DNA of 64,000 bases from Liopterus haemorrhoidalis (GCA_963971575.1 OZ020618.1:5520501-5584500); one strand, 5' to 3'; shown: positions 32,545-45,229, numbered from the stretch's first letter. Made by a program: numbers and translations. Notes: generated by a model from the sequence alone, not told the origin.

Positions 32545-34590
32545 GATTTAATTTAATTTAATTTATTGAGGAATAGGGGATACAACAGACTTTAAAGTCC
32601 CAAAAGTGTCCCTACATTAAGTATACACAATGGTATCTACACATGTAGAAAAAAAATAAATAAAACAAAATAAATATATATATATATACATAAAATATCA
32701 ACAATATGCAAGAAATATATATTAAGAATAACAAAATAATAAGGTATACAACATATGCAAATAAATACTTTTAAATTAAATAAAACAAAAAAAGAAAACA
32801 AATAAAAAGGAAAATATATGTGTATACATACAATGTATACACACATATATAAAAAAAATATGTAACCAAATTTTACAAAGTGTCGCAAATCAGTTTTCGA
32901 AAATTGCCAAAACTCATATAAAAGATGTCAGACAAATTATTTCTTAGTAGTAATTGGTTATAAAGAGTGACCATTCGATTCAGTGAACTCATCCTACAAG
33001 ATTCCGTTCTAGCAGCATTTTCCCGAAACAAATAATATCTCATTCTCATTCCAGGGGGTGGAACTTTGATATAAATATCAGATAGGATGAGTGAACAATT
33101 TACGCCACCGTTCCATATATTATGTAGAAATAATAAACTACGAATATCACGCCTATCTTTAAGAGATCTAATAGAATATCGCTCTAATATTGTTTTAGAT
33201 GATTCATACATAGGGTAAAAACCTGTAGTTCTCTATTCAACACTACGTAAAAATTTAGTCTGGACAACCTCTAACAACTTAATATATTTATTCTGAAACG
33301 GTGACCAAATCACACATGCATATTCCAACCTGCTACGTACCAATGCGTTAAATAAAATAATGTATGTTCGAGCTTGCCTGAAGTCTCTCGCCATTCTAAG
33401 TATAAAACCTGATGTTTTAAAACAGTCACGTACAGATGTCACTATATGACTGTTGAAATTTAACTGACAATCAAAAATGACACCAAGATCTTTTATCGTA
33501 TCTGTTCTTACAATTACAGTGTCACCCATTTCATATTCGAATTTAATTGATGTTCGATTTTTAGTAAATGACATTACTTTACATTTCGATGCATTAAACT
33601 GTAAACCTGAGTCACTGCTCCAACGCAATAGCATTTTTAGGTCCTGTTCTAGATCATGGCAATCTGAAACATTTTTAATCTGCTTATATAGTTTAATGTC
33701 ATCCGCAAATAATAGACAACTACCATGAGTTATTTGTTGTGGAACATCGTTGACTGCTAACAAAAATAGCAAGGGCCCAAGATTCGAGCCTTGTGGTACT
33801 CCAGATGGTGTTGAGTACTGACGTGACTGAGAGCCCGCGTATTCTACATACTGAAATCTTTGCGTCAGGTATGAGATAAACCAATTACAGGTATGACGAG
33901 AGACACCGTTTGAGCTCAAACTATTCACTAAAAGTTTATGCAGGACTTTATCAAATGCCTTACTCATATCCAAGTAGATAACATCTGTTTGATGACCTTG
34001 ATCTATATTATTTGATATAAAATTAGTTACAATCAGAAGATTAGTCTCTGTAGATTTTTTTGGTAAAAATCCATGTTGACATTCAGAGATATTAGGTGAA
34101 ACATAATGGAATAAATGCCTGTACATAATTTGTTCTATAACTTTGGCAGGAGAAGAAAGGATGGAAACAGGTCTGTAATTTCTAAGTAACCTTTTATCAC
34201 CCGATTTATGTATGGGACAGACTCGCGAGATTTTCCACCTATCAGGAAAAACATTACTTGATACAGATTTATTAAACAATATCCACAAAGGCACAGCTAA
34301 AACATCCATACAACCCTTAATAAAATAAGGAGGTATAAGGTCAGGTCCACATGATCGCTTTGGGGCTAATTTCTTTATGGACCACTCTACATCTTCAAGT
34401 GAAATACTATCGAGATGAAATATGTCTAAACTAGTATCAATAATATGGGCGTCGGCGTATAAATCCGCATCTGCCTGGACAGGGTCAAATACTGACGAAA
34501 AATATTCATCATAAAATAGATGTATACACTGTTTTCTATATTTTTTCGTTTTAAATTCAGTTAACTGGTGCAAGATAAAATCTCGCAGCT
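32545..34590 (-). pseudogene. CR1/Jockey-like LINE, 5'-truncated, nearly intact reverse transcriptase
   Basis: The minus strand is open from about 34573 to 33238 (446 codons) and, after a single TAG, continues to 32873. Reverse transcriptase blocks in order are KISRVCPIHKSGDKRLLRNY (near 34240), DVIYLDMSKAFDKVLH, SGVPQGSNLGPLLF (near 33790), the catalytic LLFADDIKLYK (near 33710) and KCKVMSFTKN, then IKDLGVIFD and SRLEYACVIWSPF. The tail VEVVQTKFLR-like end is followed by a short C-terminal domain. The 3' end is an (AATTTA)n repeat at 32548-32565. The endonuclease is missing. One stop codon is the only lesion seen in the retained ORF. Confidence 0.8.
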
Positions 34591-35130
34591 TAAATTATAT
34601 TTTTAATTTATTGTTTAAATGATTCATAAAATGCCCAGATATATGAAGGTATAAACTCTCTCAAAGATATTATCATTAATTGCAAGTCATCTTTTCAATA
34701 TACCATACCTGAAACCTGAAAGAAAGCTTAAAACTTATTATGTACAGAGCGTAGGATTTTTTTACGGCCGAAGTAAGTGCTGTCAAATAAAACATAATTT
34801 TAGTATACTTAAAGTTATTACAGTAATATTAATTGTGAATTTGTGAATAAAGATTTATTAGGAATACAAAATAAATACAAACAATAAATAAATTATTGAC
34901 CACCACAATAGGTTGCCGTGATCGGTAAGACATATTGGTTACATATGTCATCAGAAAACTTTTGATAATATATAATTTAAGTAAAAAAGAGTCGCTGTTT
35001 GTTAATGTAAATTTTGTTTCTTGACTTCCGACACTATGCGAAAGCCAGGTAGTGAAAGTGAAGTTTCAAACGAATCTGTTATTCCGTTAAAAATATTTTA
35101 AAATAATAATTTTTTTCGCGAATGTTGATT
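34591..35130. other. No recognised content
   Basis: AT-rich spacer upstream of the LINE and before a hAT element. Confidence 0.4.
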
Positions 35131-35138
35131 CTGACAAG

Positions 35139-35850
35139 CAGTGATGGGCGTTTACACGTAAACTTTAATTGTTTACGTTTACGTGTAAACTTATGTAAAC
35201 AATTGGTAAACTTGTCAACAATGTAAACAATGTAAACTTTGTAAACTGTCAAATAATGAGGTTAGTTTTAGTTATTTAATATGAATAATAGAGGGTTAAT
35301 GAACAAGTATATTCAGTTCAAAACAATAAGTTTATTAAAAAAATGGTGGGAAGAAACCGAAGGAATAGTTCTGAAGAATTAGATTTTGTTTTAATTAAAG
35401 AAAATGAAAGAAAATATAGGGCGTTATGCAAAATTTGCAATGAATCTTTTCGTTATTAAAAAATATAGGCTGATTTTCTTTAAGGTGAAATTTAATGTTT
35501 TGTTAATAAAATTGTTAGACTGAATTTTTTAAAGAAATTTTTATTTTATTTTTCATATTCATATTTACTAATTTGTGTGTAACACCTGTATAATGATGCA
35601 AATTCGATTTTTATTAATATGTATATTGGTTTGTCCTAATTTTATATACTTTTTCATTTAAAATCGTTTCATTAAAATTTTATTATTTATAAAAATGTAT
35701 TGAAAATGAGGTTCTGTAATTCAAAACAAGTGCGCATGTCTAAATCATTGTTTACATTGTTTACAAGAGTTTTTGTGTTTACTTTACATCAATTGTTTAC
35801 GCGTCAACAATGAGGTAACTTACATCATGTAACTTACGCGCCCATCACTG
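35139..35850 (+). mobile_element. hAT element with 8-bp target duplication, internally deleted
   Basis: Inverted ends CAGTGATGGGCG and CGCCCATCACTG are flanked by the direct repeat CTGACAAG (35131-35138, 35851-35858), the hAT hallmark. Subterminal GTTTACGTGTAAAC-type palindromes occur near both ends. The only coding remnant (35343-35459) reads MVGRNRRNSSEELDFVLIKE and ends RALCKICNESFRY, which resembles the start of a BED zinc finger (Cys-x2-Cys). The rest of the transposase is gone. Confidence 0.85.
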
Positions 35851-35858
35851 CTGACAAG

Positions 35859-36660
35859 GCACCAACAGTTAAGGAATAAGTTCATAAACAGATTTAATGC
35901 GCATGTCCAACTGAAAAGCTATTAGATATTCTTGTCACTACAAATGCTTAATTTGTAGGCAGATCAGATAATAATCACAGTGTAGTAAAGACAAATGGAA
36001 ACACTCATTTTACTAGCCAAATTCATTGAAGTTAACAACGCGCATGTGTTTGACTAGGAGTTCTTGCTTTAATTTACAAAAACGTTTGATCATTGCCTCT
36101 TTCAGTAGTGCTGGTTGCTTAACTCATTGTTTTATCGACTAGAATTACAAGTAAAAATATAATTTTTTTTAAATCAAATACGTTATTGCTAGATTACATA
36201 GAATTATGTGAAATAGATATATTGTTAATCGATTCTTTCTCGATCAGTCGGTATCAGGATTCTTCTAGATCACACCGCGGAGCCACAGCTGCTCTATTTT
36301 TCAAAAAAAAAAAAACCTAAGACCTAAGGAAAAGTCAAAAGCCAAGGAAAAGACATAAAAGAGACATAATAAAGCTTAAAATAACAAATCGGAATTGAAA
36401 AATCAAATGGGGAAAGACATATTTTTAACAAGATTTCCTGATTATTTAAAAAATAATAATAATAATGATACGCCAAGTCGATGGAAATATGCATAAAACA
36501 TAAAATAAACCGAAAAAACATCCAAAGGGAGAGAGATGTAGGGTTACATGAAGCATAGCTCTATTCGATAAACTTAAGAAAACGCTAGGAAGTCCATGGC
36601 AAGATTGGAAAAAGACCACAAGCACAAAATACCAAACTCAAAAAGATCAAAATGAAAGAG
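35859..36660. other. No recognised content
   Basis: AT-rich. A slightly GC-richer patch near 36240-36300 (ACCGCGGAGCCACAGCTGCT) resembles 1486-1505 weakly. Nothing else. Confidence 0.35.
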
Positions 36661-36663
36661 ATA

Positions 36664-36845
36664 TAGGCTATTCCAAACGTTTAGGAGCAAATAACTGGAA
36701 ATTTCATTTTTGTAAGTTGTCATTAGCAATTTTTTATATATTAAAGTTGGCCTTTCCTGAACAAAATGATCAAAAGCTTCAAGCAATCTGTAAAAGTTAC
36801 TAGATTTGAAAATCTAGTTCAGCCTAAACCAAATAAACAGACTTT
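36664..36845. repeat. Degenerate short derivative of the CAGTCTGTTCC MITE
   Basis: GGCTATTCCAAACGTTTAGG at the left and AAATCTAGTTCAGCCTAAAC near the right echo the ends of the MITE family at 20136, with most of the middle deleted. Confidence 0.45.
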
Positions 36846-37670
36846 ATTTGAATTGACAAATTGAATATAGCGCGTTTCTTGGATAATATAGTTAAATAAA
36901 AAGAAGAACTATTATAAACAAACTACTTTCTATTACTTTTAAGCTAACTAGCGCGCTCTATGAAAAAAAGGTTAAATTTTTTATTAGTTTCTAATCTGAC
37001 TACTTGAGGTCGCTACAGACATCATTTAAAACTTCATTAAATTATTAATGAACAATTCAACATTTTTAAAACAACTTATAGTTTAACTGGAACTAAATAT
37101 AAATGTTTATTTATTAGTTATTTTTCTTAGGGAAATTAATTTTATTACAATATGTATCGAGAAAGTAGAACATATGGAGAAATTCAGATTTTTTAAAGAA
37201 AATTGTTTCACGTACTTATTGAATGACAATAAAATTGACATCAAATTAAATGGGAAAAGCAAAATAAAATGTCAAATTACCACAATAATTTTATTTTTTT
37301 CTAAATAGCTGTAAAATTAGCTGTTTTGGAATAAATATAGGCTACTGATGACGAAAATGGTGATTTAAAATGGTGATATTCAAAATTTAGCAAAATCTTT
37401 GTATCCAAGAAAATGGTAATTTAAAAAAAAAAAAAAAAACAGAATAAAACCATATAATTGCGGAACCCCTGAAAACGTTCCACGGAACCCCAAGGTTCCG
37501 CAGAACACAGGTTGAATTCCACAGGTCTAGAAATACCAATATTATGCTAAACTATTTATGACTTCCAAAATATGAACTTCATGAGATTGCAAAACGCAAA
37601 AAGGTCGGATATTCTTTAGTATTGTCCACTAATATAACCATTTTTCTGTTTTCAATCATATTTCTCGTTA
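36846..37670. other. No recognised content apart from a hAT-like end
   Basis: At 37455-37520 a run with GGAACCCC and GGTTCCGCAGAACACAGG looks like one end of a hAT-type element. The rest is AT-rich. Confidence 0.35.
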
Positions 37671-37678
37671 TATTGAAC

Positions 37679-38835
37679 CAGGGCCGGCCCGATGGGTGAG
37701 GCGCCGAGGCGATCGCCTCAGGCGCCGGATTTATCAAGGCGCCAAAAAGAATCTTTTTTAGTGAGCCAAAATAGTCGTGATTATCAAATTTGCCAAAAAA
37801 TATTTTATTATTTCTGGTAGTGCTGTATTTGGACGGCACTTGTTTCAACCAAAATCAAGTGTAAGAAAGGTTTCAATGATATTTATGGCCAATATCTGTT
37901 ATGGATTTAAGTGACCTGAACCAGAGGAATTCGTGAAGATCCCTATTTACTCATCTTAAACATTTACCCGCCAAATTTTCTAAAAATCTAATCATTTGAA
38001 CTTTCTATTTTTATGGCAGGATAATTATTTGTACAGATGGTGACAAAATGCAACATTTTAAAAAATATTGCAGGGGTTAAAAAAATCACTTATAATTTTA
38101 CTTTGAAAGTGTAAAGAGTTTGATGAAAAAATTATATACTTACCTAACTATTTTTATTTCCTATTTTTAATTTTTAATTTTAGTTTTATAAGTATTTTTT
38201 TTTTTTTTTTTTTTGTTGTGCTTTATGTGATTATGTGAATTTTTAACTTTAAGGTAAGTTTTTATTTCGTTACCTATTACCAGTACACTTTATATATTTA
38301 TAGAAAAATCATTCAAAAATATTTTTTTAAGTAAATTTTTAATAATAACGGCTATTCTGTACTAAAGTCGATACGTCACTTGTCGGCTGTGATATTTAGA
38401 GATAAGGATTTGTTCATGATTGGAAATGGTACTCATCAAGAACCGTTTAATATTAGGGAATGTTCAATGTTAGTAATTGGAACACTGCAGAACAATGGAG
38501 GTCATCATTTGACTGATGTTATTTTTGCGTCGTATGCTCCTCTTTTTTTTATAAATTCCATTCTTCTTCTTTTACCTAAATAAAAGCTCGTTTGGAAAAT
38601 ATTGTGTGTATTTATTAAATTATCACCGTTTAAAAACCGTCAGGATTAACAGACGGACCCTGTATAATAATATAGGATTGATGAAAAAAGGTAGAGGTTT
38701 TTACGAGACAAGATAGTGGCTTGAGGGGAGATGGGTCAGAAAATGGGTGTGGAAAACAAAGGGGGGGGGGATAAAATCAAAAGGCGCAATTTTTCTATCT
38801 TGCCTCAGGCGCCAAAAATGATCGGCCCGGCCCTG
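37679..38835. mobile_element. hAT-like element with CAGGGCCGGCCC ends
   Basis: Ends CAGGGCCGGCCCGATGGGTG and GATCGGCCCGGCCCTG form inverted repeats. The flanks TATTGAAC (37671-37678) and TATTGTAC (38836-38843) match at seven of eight positions, as expected for an aged hAT target duplication. GAGGCGCC and GGCGCCAAAAA motifs repeat near both ends. No transposase is recognisable; a 67-codon open frame at 38380 is unidentified. Confidence 0.75.
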
Positions 38836-38843
38836 TATTGTAC

Positions 38844-39290
38844 TAAATCTCTGTATATTATAAACTCTATAAAACTAGTAAACTCTAAACTGTATAAAAA
38901 ATAACACTGTTCTGACAAAAGCAGTGACAACTGTATAGTTCACGCAAGAAAGGAAGTTGCTGCAACATATCACGGTGTCCCTTGCAACATTGCAACATTT
39001 TAAACAATATAACAACAAACAAAAGTAGTTTTGTATATAAATAACCACTTAACGCTCTTAGACAACATTTACGTGCTTTGCAACATTAACTGGTCAATTA
39101 ACTTTAAGTAATTTGGATTTTGAACAAAATCATTTTCAACTGAATATTACTTCAATTATCTATATTAATAAAATTAGCGGCTTTATCTGTTTTAGTTATT
39201 GTCGGCTTCGTTGTTCCTACATATTTTAGATCAGGGGTTCTTTAAAGATTTAAAGAACCACCCTTATTTTTCCATTAAGAATTTTTTTTC
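38844..39290. other. No recognised content
   Basis: AT-rich spacer; ends in a piece (CTTTAAAGATTTAAAG) that is locally palindromic. Confidence 0.4.
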
Positions 39291-39294
39291 ATTA

Positions 39295-39625
39295 AGGGAA
39301 TTTTGTAGAAAGCCGAACAAATGGTAATCGGAGCATATGGTACAGACATCGCACCATCCGACTACCATTTGTTCTGCTTTCTACAAAATTTCCCTTAACG
39401 GAAAAAATTTCGCATCTGTAGACGATATCAAAATTCACTTGGACAGATTTTTCGAGATCAAAGACGGAACCTTCTGGACAGATGGCATTATGAAAATTCC
39501 TGAGCGTTTGTCCAAAATAATGGACAGTACATTTGATAATAAAAGTATTTTTCAGAATGTATATTTTATTGAATAAAAGGTGAAAAAAAAAAACGAAAGG
39601 ACTTATGTAACAACCCAATAACTAT
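39295..39625 (+). pseudogene. Mariner transposase C-terminus with a local inverted duplication
   Basis: The plus strand encodes the end of a mariner transposase: APSDYHLF (containing the third catalytic Asp), then, in another frame, SLNGKNFASVDDIKIHLDRF, DGTFWTDGIMKIPERL and a stop at 39574-39576. Directly upstream, 39296-39335 is an inverted copy of 39353-39393, so the DYHLF segment exists as a hairpin. All upstream coding sequence is missing. Confidence 0.65.
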
Positions 39626-40717
39626 CTATCTATCTATAAAAGAAAAGTACCTCATACCTAAAATACTGAAATATTACACTAATTCTTTGACATTGACAAC
39701 TTTATAGAAAACAGAAATAATAAAAATATTTTATGCTGAATAATTTATCCAACCAAACCTATAAATTCTTCGTTAGATACATCGTTTTCCAAGTATGTGA
39801 TTTGGATTTTTATTGAATAATCTAGGTCAGACCCAAAGTTCAGAATAATTAATAGAGAGAAAATTCTATACCGGTCATTTAAGTTAACTAAACGATATAA
39901 ATTGAATTTTTGCCCTATTATTAAAACACAATAGATTCTATTGAGAAGATTTATTATTTTCTGAAATATTTTTACAGTTGCTATCTTTTTAAAAGATCTA
40001 ATTTTCAAAATTACTTTCGTTTTTTGATAAAGATCTTGAGTTTTAATTCAGTCAATAGTTTTTTTTAGATAAGATAAATTTTTGATATAGATAGTGAATT
40101 AATTTTTATCATTTGCGTTCTAAATTTTAAAGACACTTCAAACAACAATTTTTTATTAAATGAAAAATAATTACATTTCTTTAACTTCCATTGAACCATT
40201 TTATTAACACGCGACTGGCTAACAAAATCCCAAAAAAGCTAAAGAAGAATAAGGATAAGATAAAGAAGACATAGTTTTATATATATATATATATATATAT
40301 GAATTTTAATTTTTAAATATCAAAGTTGCAATTTTAAAATTTCACTTTGCATCTTATATTTCGACATATGTGGAAATCATAAAAGTTTTCGTTTATAATA
40401 AAATGTGATATGGTGTTTAACAAGAGTTGTAAAATGTTTAGCATATAAGGAAGAATGCATTTAAATATGTGTTCGCTGAATTGTACTACATGGTATCGCA
40501 ATTATGTTATCTAAGACACTCTTGCATAGGACGTGGCTAAAAAATAAATGAAAGTGAAACAATAGCATCCTTTTATGCATTCAGTAATGTCACTTGGAAA
40601 GACCTAGCATAGCGTTTCTTAAAACTATGGTCCGCGACTCCAATCCTCGATAAATATATTCCTTCAATCTATCCAGCAAAATGTGGATTGACATCCATTC
40701 CGTAACAAAATAGAAAA
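39626..40717. other. No recognised content
   Basis: AT-rich. Contains a (TA)n tract at 40280-40299 and a hAT-like end near 40605 (AGCGTTTCTTAAAACTATGG). No gene. Confidence 0.4.
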
Positions 40718-42033
40718 AATTATGTGAAGTGTGAATTTTCACACATTTCAGGGTTTCGCAGGTATTTAGTAAGTGAATAATGATTATTTGGAATGCCAAA
40801 ACAAATTTTATGTTAAAATATTTTTTTTTTTTTTGTTAATTTTAATTCGAATGCCTAATACCATTATGTAAGTTTCTAAATATGTGCAGTATTTTTTTTT
40901 TATACAGCAAGGTTCAATAAAAGTTTGAAAAAATTCCTCTTAGATAGATATATAATCTAAAAATATTAAGTGAAGGCGGAATGCTGAGTGTGTAGGACAT
41001 ATTTTGCTTTGTAGTATTCACTGTAAAATGAACAATATTTTAAAAATAATTTATCATCTCTTAATCTAAGAGCTTTAAAAACAAATTTTATGTTAAAATA
41101 TTTTTATGTTAATTTTAATTCGAGTGCCTAATACCATTATTTAGGTTTCTTAATATGTGCAGTATTTTTTTTATATAGCAAGGTTCATTAAGATTTTGAA
41201 AATTGCGCCTATGGCTTCACTGGTTGTTTCTAGTCATAGCTCCTCCCTTTGATTTCGTGTACATTCAAACAGAATTAAATTATAATTTCAACAATTTCCA
41301 CTGGTTATTAAATTTACGCTTTTAAAAATTAAATGCAACATTTGCCAAAATATAACTAGAATTTTGAAAAAATAATTTAAACAAAATAAAAATGCAAAAA
41401 AAAATATAAAAAATAATATTGTCTCTTCTCGTGGGATTCGAACTCATTTTCTTGGGCAGAACGCTAGTACCGTAACCATTGCACCAAGATACACGTTACA
41501 GTTTAGTGTGTTATATAACTATAAGTTTTCAACATTATTAGCAAAAAAACAAAAAATGCTTTTTTTCCAAAAACATAATCTGATCAAAAATTCCTGTTGT
41601 ACTATTCCGGTTCACACCAATGTACATTACTTAGAATTTTTTCAGATTTTTAGTTTAAACCATCTGGGCTACAGGGTGTGGGACAAATTTTTTTTTGCAC
41701 AATTTTGGCAAAAGTCGCTTTAAAATAATTTATTTTGCAAAAATAAAAATTTGATCGTTAATCCACGTACCAAGGGCTTTCATTTGATATCCTACTCAGA
41801 ATTTAAAAAAAATATTTTTTTTTTTCGATGAGCACATATTTGTTTATATTTTTAGGGGGATATGTTTTTTAGATGTTTTAGTATTTTTCCTATGTGCGGG
41901 TCAAAGAGTTGTATAAGCATGCCAAAATTCAACTCTCTAGCTTTAGCCGTTTGGCTACAATTTTTACCGAACAGACAGACAGACGACAAAATGACGGTAT
42001 AAGGGTTTTTTGGTCATACCTACAAAACCCTAA
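40718..42033 (+). mobile_element. Modular tRNA-like element, copy C (with duplicated head region)
   Basis: The head GTGTGAATTTTCACAC is at 40727. The body is partly duplicated: 40780-40920 and 41050-41200 both contain GAATGCCTAATACCATTA-like and ATATGTGCAGTATTTTTTTT sequence. The tRNA-like module is at 41420-41498, followed by the usual second body and terminal hairpin ending at about 42033. A LINE with a 15-bp target duplication has inserted just beyond. Confidence 0.7.
41420..41498 (-). repeat. tRNA-like module of modular element C
   Basis: On the minus strand TTGGTGCAATGGTTACGGTA precedes a clear box B, GAGTTCGAATCCC, 35 bases later. It differs from the modules of A, B and D. Confidence 0.55.
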
Positions 42034-42102
42034 AAATGAGAATTTTAATTCTGTACAAAAATGTAAAGAACGTCTCGTTTATTTTTAAAGTTGTCAAGAA
42101 GA

Positions 42103-43046
42103 GTTAGCTAGTTAGTTAAAATTTTTGGCGCACGGCAACAAAGGCTATTTGCGCCTAACGCAGCCCATTTAAATGACTAGACTATTTATTAAAAACAATA
42201 TATTAAACAATAAATAAATAAATAAAATCACTAAAGATACGCATACTCAATAATAGAAATCTTGCTCTGACAAACACAAATAAATAATATAAAAAGTCTG
42301 TTCGAAATTTTGAACAGACTCAGGGTGATGGTAAGAGGCTGTAAAGGCCAATTACCATCGAATATCACAGTCAATAACTAGAAACACATTAAAATAAGGT
42401 GCAAGACTTCACACATAAAACAATAAGTTCGATTCTCTCAGGAAGAGTATCAGCCTGTCCATGAGTACCCTGTCGTCACCTAAAGCAACTGACAGGTCAT
42501 AGCACAGGCCTAGCCTCTCCCTGACATCCTCGAACTGTATGCACTCAGTTAAAAAGTGTAACACAGACAAATCTGTTTTACACGTCTCACAGATAGGGAA
42601 CTCTTCTCCTCGAAGGAGGTGTCCATGGGTCCACCAACAGTGACCTATACGGAGGCGTGTGATGGCGGTTTCCTCCCTGCGGTTAATCCTGCAGGAAGAA
42701 CCCCATGGTTTAACGTCTCCCTTAATCTGTCGTAACTTAACGTTCTGTGTGCGGCTCCACTCATGTTGCCACATGTCTAAAACCAGATGTTTCAAATGAC
42801 TCTTTGCGTCATGAAATTCACATCAATCATAGCTTTGTGAGAGGCGGATTTTGCAGCTGCTTCTGCCGCTTCGTTGCCTTTAATACCAACATGTCCCGGT
42901 ATCCAAAACAGCTCTACCCTCACATTCTGAGCATTCAGATTGTGGAGTAGCAACCGGATCTTTAGTACAAGAGGATGCACTGGATCTGGATCTTGGATAC
43001 TGTTCAGAGCGCTCAGCGAGTCCGTCAAGATAACACTTGACCGACT
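42103..43046 (-). mobile_element. RNase H LINE, 5'-truncated, with 15-bp target duplication
   Basis: The insertion is flanked by AAGTTGTCAAGAAGA (42088-42102 and 43047-43061). On the minus strand it encodes the end of an I/Jockey-type ORF2: an RNase H segment starting near the truncation (SLSALNSIQDPDPVHPLV, LFWIPGHVGIKGNEAAEAAA), then WQHEWSRTQNVKLRQIK, TRLRIGHCWWTHGHLLRGEE and a zinc knuckle (ICETCKTDLSVLHFLTEC), with a stop at 42409. The 3' tail is TAACTAACTAGCTAAC. One frame break near 42790 separates the two halves. A related copy is at 63490-63880. Confidence 0.85.
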
Positions 43047-43232
43047 AAGTTGTCAAGAAGAATAGCAAAATGTATGTAAGGGGCCCTGATTTTTAATGCC
43101 TTTTGTTACAACTTAACAACATTTCTATGGACTGTTCTCTCTAAAATATAGTACTCCATCCATCCGAAAATATGTTAAACATTTTGATTTTTTTTGTTTG
43201 AAAATATGATATATAATTTTAATTAATTAGTA

Positions 43233-44133
43233 TGATTTTTTTTTATTTAGGTGATATTATGGGGGCGCTACTGCTGAGGTCATTAGCACCCCGGTACATT
43301 TACAGTAATTTACATTGATTTTTTACAAAGATGAATGTTGACAATAATTTACAATCAGGCATATTTACAATTTTATGATAAGACATTTAAGTTAGGTAAT
43401 TTAGAAATAATAGAAAATTTGGGAATTTACTTTTACGGAACAGGTCTGCTTCTCTGAGGTAGTCTAATAAAATGTTTTAATTTTCTGGGCTTAGAGCTTC
43501 TTTCAGGTTGTCTGATATTTTGTGCTTCCGTCTGAGGTCTTCTTATAGTTGGCACTCCAGGATAGGGTGACCATTCGTCCCGCATTTTGATTTGGTGTCC
43601 CCAGGACCGAATTATGCTCTGTACTTATATTTGGGAGGTGAAGACCTTTTTTTTTGCTCTTTACTTATATTTGGGAGGTGAGGACCTTTTTTTTGCTCTT
43701 CACTTATATTTGGGAAGTGACGACCTTTTTTTTGCTCCGTCCCGCATTGCCTTCTCCAAGAAAATGGTCACCCTACTCCAGGATTATATATGTTCTACGG
43801 TTACAGTTTTATTGCAGTTGTCACAGTTTTCCGCCTCTTTTCTTTTCATTAGATGTTGGTGTGTAATGAATGTGTGGCCAATTCTGAGTCTTGTAAGAAC
43901 TCTCTGTTCTTTTCTGTTGTCTACTGGAGCCCAGGGTTTGGTGTCTTCTGTTATATGGCGAAGTATGTTGATCGTTAGACTGTGCCATTGTCATTTCCAG
44001 TCTTCTATTATTTCTTCCCATGTGTTGGATTTGATGTCGCTGGTAGGTACGGATAACGGTGTTATTGGAAAGTTTGCTGCCTCTTTTGCTGCTAGATCTG
44101 CCTGTTCATTCCCTCTTATTCCCACGCAGTAAT
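43233..44133 (-). pseudogene. RNase H LINE of a second family, interrupted by a hAT MITE
   Basis: The minus strand from 44133 encodes GIRGNEQADLAAKEAANFPI (end of RNase H), then WEEIIEDWKWQWHN, EQRVLTRLRIGHTFITHQHL and a zinc knuckle (NCDNCNKTVEH) where a 213-bp MITE interrupts it at 43775. The 3' untranslated part resumes at 43562 and ends in an A-rich tail (AAATAAAAAAAAATC) at about 43235. The 5' part is truncated. Confidence 0.75.
43563..43775. mobile_element. hAT MITE with TAGGGTGACCATT ends and internal hairpin array
   Basis: Inverted ends TAGGGTGACCATT and AATGGTCACCCTA, flanked by the exact 8-bp duplication CTCCAGGA (43555-43562, 43776-43783). The inside holds three tandem units of about 45 bp with GAGGTGAGGACCTTTTTTTT and GCTCTTCACTTATATTTGGG. 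Related arrays occur in the MITEs at 59905 and 61459. Confidence 0.9.
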
Positions 44134-44454
44134 TTTAATAAGGTAACTCCACAAATTATTAATTTGTAAAGTAAAGGATCTTTTTAATTTCACCTCATCC
44201 TAAACTTCACGTTAACTCAAGAATTAATATTGAGTAATTTTATTGTTTTCATATACCTAGTCTTGCCATAAATACTGTTACAAAGTTTTCAGTTAAATTC
44301 CACAAGATGCTTAAAGATTATTTAATATCTTTTGTTAAATAAAATATACGTTTTTAGATACGTTGATTTAAAATTTGAGTAAATAAAGGTTTTATGTGAT
44401 GCCAAAAGCCGACAAGAATAGTTTTCGTCAATTGTTTTTATATTGACGTATTTT
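44134..44454. other. No recognised content
   Basis: AT-rich spacer. Confidence 0.4.
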
Positions 44455-44700
44455 TTACTTGCCCGACCTTGATATATAAGGGGCAAGTATTGTAATCGCG
44501 AAAATTTTCGATGTCGAGATTTTGACAGATGACCACGTTTCATGGTCCAGGGAATCCAAAAAACCTATTTTCGAAGTGCCGTCCGTATGTGTGTGTGTCT
44601 GTGTGTCTGTGTGTCTGTGTGTCTGTGTGTATACACGATAACTCAAAAACGGTTTAACTTAAAGAGTTCGTTCTGGTACTAAAAAATTCTCCTAATAACT
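44455..44700 (+). repeat. Dispersed repeat with (TGTGTGTC)n minisatellite
   Basis: A GC-balanced segment (GCGAAAATTTTCGATGTCGA, GATGACCACGTTTCATGG) leads into a TGTGTGTCTGTGTG tract at 44587-44630 and then CGATAACTCAAAAACGGTTT. The arrangement resembles a repeat-family unit, but no second copy is in the window. Confidence 0.45.
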
Positions 44701-45229
44701 GGGAAGAACCCTATTATTTTTTAATAAAATCCGAAACCGGAAACGGAAGTTATTAAACAATAAAATTTAAAAAAATTCGTAACTAGTAAACGAAGCCTTG
44801 GACAAAAAATTGTATTGGACATAATTTGATTTATTTTTGAAGATTTAGCTAAATATTTTTTTTAATTAAAATATATATATATATATATATGTATTTTTTT
44901 TATTATTTTTATTTTATTTTTTTTTATGGGAGGGCAAGTCTGCGGAGGTCTCCCACTGGTTTAACCTATAATCTATTTTGTTATTGACTTTATGCACTTC
45001 AAAATTATCTAATGTATGTACATGACTTATTGCATGTCTTACTAATTAAGTACTACTTGATTGATAACAATAAACTAATAGATAAAATTAGAGTGTTGGA
45101 TAAATATTTGGCTTAAGTTCTATGAAAAAAACAATGATAAAAGCGAGGTTACTTAATATTTCTATTTTTATTCTCCCAAGTGTATTTTCTTCCAAGAGTG
45201 GCTATTATGTAAGAGCAAATGGGCAAACT
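44701..45229. other. AT-rich, no recognised content
   Basis: Contains an (AT)n tract at 44870-44890. No gene. Confidence 0.4.

Noticed and set aside
43587..44132. Plus-strand ORF of 181 codons
   Set aside because: It spans a hAT MITE and the antisense of a LINE RNase H region; composition follows those elements.
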